Below, piece after piece: positions 63,483-64,000 of a stretch of 64,000 nucleotides of DNA. A model generated the notes under the pieces. It searched no databases. It saw only the letters and a list, made by a program, of their open reading frames with translations, and was not told the DNA's origin. The stretch comes from Stutzerimonas zhaodongensis. GTDB taxonomy: Bacteria; Pseudomonadota; Gammaproteobacteria; Pseudomonadales; Pseudomonadaceae. The translations under genes and the position numbers were made by a program. The DNA is taken from contig NZ_RFFM01000001.1 in the NCBI RefSeq assembly GCF_003696365.1, positions 248,001 through 312,000 on the forward strand. The letters run 5' to 3'. Position 1 is the first letter of the stretch; each line of letters opens with the position of its first letter.

Positions 63483-64000
63483 ATGACGGATCTATTCGAG
63501 CTTCCGTTAGGGCCACTGGAGCGTGCCTTCATCGCCAGCCTGCAGCGCCTCGAGCCTGAGACGCCTGATATGGTCCTGCTGGCCGCCGCGCTTTGCTGTG
63601 AAGCCCTGGCGTCCGGAGACGTCTGTCTGCCGCTCGAACGCCTGGCCGGCAAGCGCCCCTGGGCTGAGGTCGACCTCAGCCTGCCAGCGCTCGCAACCTG
63701 GCGCGCACAACTGGAGGCGTCGCCCCTGATCGGCGCACGCGGCGAATACGCACCCTTGATCCTGGATGGCGACCGGCTCTACCTCGCCCGATACCAGGCG
63801 TACGAAGAGCAGCTGGCCGAACAGCTGCTTGCGCGCGCGGCGGATGCGCCAGCCGTGGACGAAAGACAATTGAGCGACAGCCTGGCCCGGCTATTCGCTT
63901 TCAACCGGCAAAGCCCCGATTGGCAGCGGTTGGCCGCCGCGCAGGCGGTACGCCGGCGCCTGGCGGTGATTTCCGGCGGCCCCGGTACCGGTAAAACCAC
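63483..64000 (+). CDS. recD: Exodeoxyribonuclease V alpha subunit RecD, N-terminal part (cut by window edge)
   Basis: 172 complete codons are present before the right edge. It begins MTDLFELPLGPLERAFIASL and reaches the Walker A motif GGPGTGKT at residues 165-172, the same position as in E. coli RecD. The 5'-3' helicase core lies outside the window. It follows recB, as usual, but is separated from it by repeats. Confidence 0.92.
   Translation, partial: MTDLFELPLGPLERAFIASLQRLEPETPDMVLLAAALCCEALASGDVCLPLERLAGKRPWAEVDLSLPALATWRAQLEASPLIGARGEYAPLILDGDRLYLARYQAYEEQLAEQLLARAADAPAVDERQLSDSLARLFAFNRQSPDWQRLAAAQAVRRRLAVISGGPGTGKT

Noticed and set aside
63196-63486. 96-codon frame between recB and recD
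   Set aside because: It is composed of REP repeats and overlaps the recD start; not a protein gene.
1-64000. CRISPR array, prophage, integron or toxin-antitoxin system
   Set aside because: No regularly spaced repeats, integrase, transposase or recognisable toxin-antitoxin pair was found on either strand.

Overview
The window is about 64 kb of a high-GC, densely coding gammaproteobacterial chromosome. Gene content and order point to the Pseudomonas/Stutzerimonas (P. stutzeri-like) group: his operon, gpmI-envC-ctpA, 6S RNA between fthC and zapA, hitAB-gcvTHP, engB/cc4/dsbA, dgcH-ampDh2/kinB-algB, opdH-tctCBA/tctDE and recCBD all have close Pseudomonas counterparts. I see no prophage, transposase, CRISPR array, tRNA or rRNA gene; nearly everything is core metabolism, envelope biology, signalling or transport.

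Layout. 1-193: start of a panM-like gene (-). 466-3598: hisB-hisH-DUF2164-hisA-hisF (+). 3671-5451: two tandem paralogous periplasmic binding proteins with no permease. 5461-10610 (-): gpmI, envC-like, ctpA, yibQ-like. 10754-12002: yibN-like, grxC, secB. 12063-14443: quinone oxidoreductase, FliL-like, EVE protein and a 49-aa membrane peptide. 14485-15826 (-): TIGR02449 protein, zapA, 6S RNA, fthC. 15950-20391 (+): ygfB, pepP, ubiH, ubiI-like. 20489-27867 (+): hitAB and gcvT-gcvH-gcvP. 27922-30284: engB (-), cytochrome c4, dsbA. 30291-33923: EEP-family protein, GGDEF diguanylate cyclase, amidase. 33933-37504 (-): algB-kinB-DUF1330. 37812-38913: DUF2383 protein, a 78-aa exported protein and a DUF1328 protein. 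39384-40613: SpmA/SpmB-like fusion. 40628-48201: AbrB-type protein, tctA, tctB, tctC, opdH-type porin (-) and divergent tctD-tctE (+). 48190-51866 (-): 7TM diguanylate cyclase and an Aer-like chemoreceptor. 52447-56091: TAXI binding protein and TRAP permease. 56385-64000: recC, recB, start of recD.

Functional themes are histidine and glycine/one-carbon metabolism, ubiquinone synthesis, envelope maintenance and disulfide formation, tricarboxylate and TRAP uptake with its own two-component system, c-di-GMP signalling, alginate-type regulation (KinB/AlgB), and recombinational repair.

The least explained stretch is 37,505-39,383. Two small-gene transcription units just beyond algB are each preceded by a near-identical sigma-54 -24/-12 element and an IHF-like site at almost the same distance, and the cluster ends in a highly structured non-coding segment. 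Other points to check are strong hairpins inside hitA-hitB, gcvH-gcvP and TAXI-TRAP, a repeat/inverted-repeat box between opdH and tctD, a possible 36-codon gene with its own terminator near the chemoreceptor, and REP/BIME repeats separating recB from recD. All assignments come from reading the sequence and remembered family knowledge; no database search was run.
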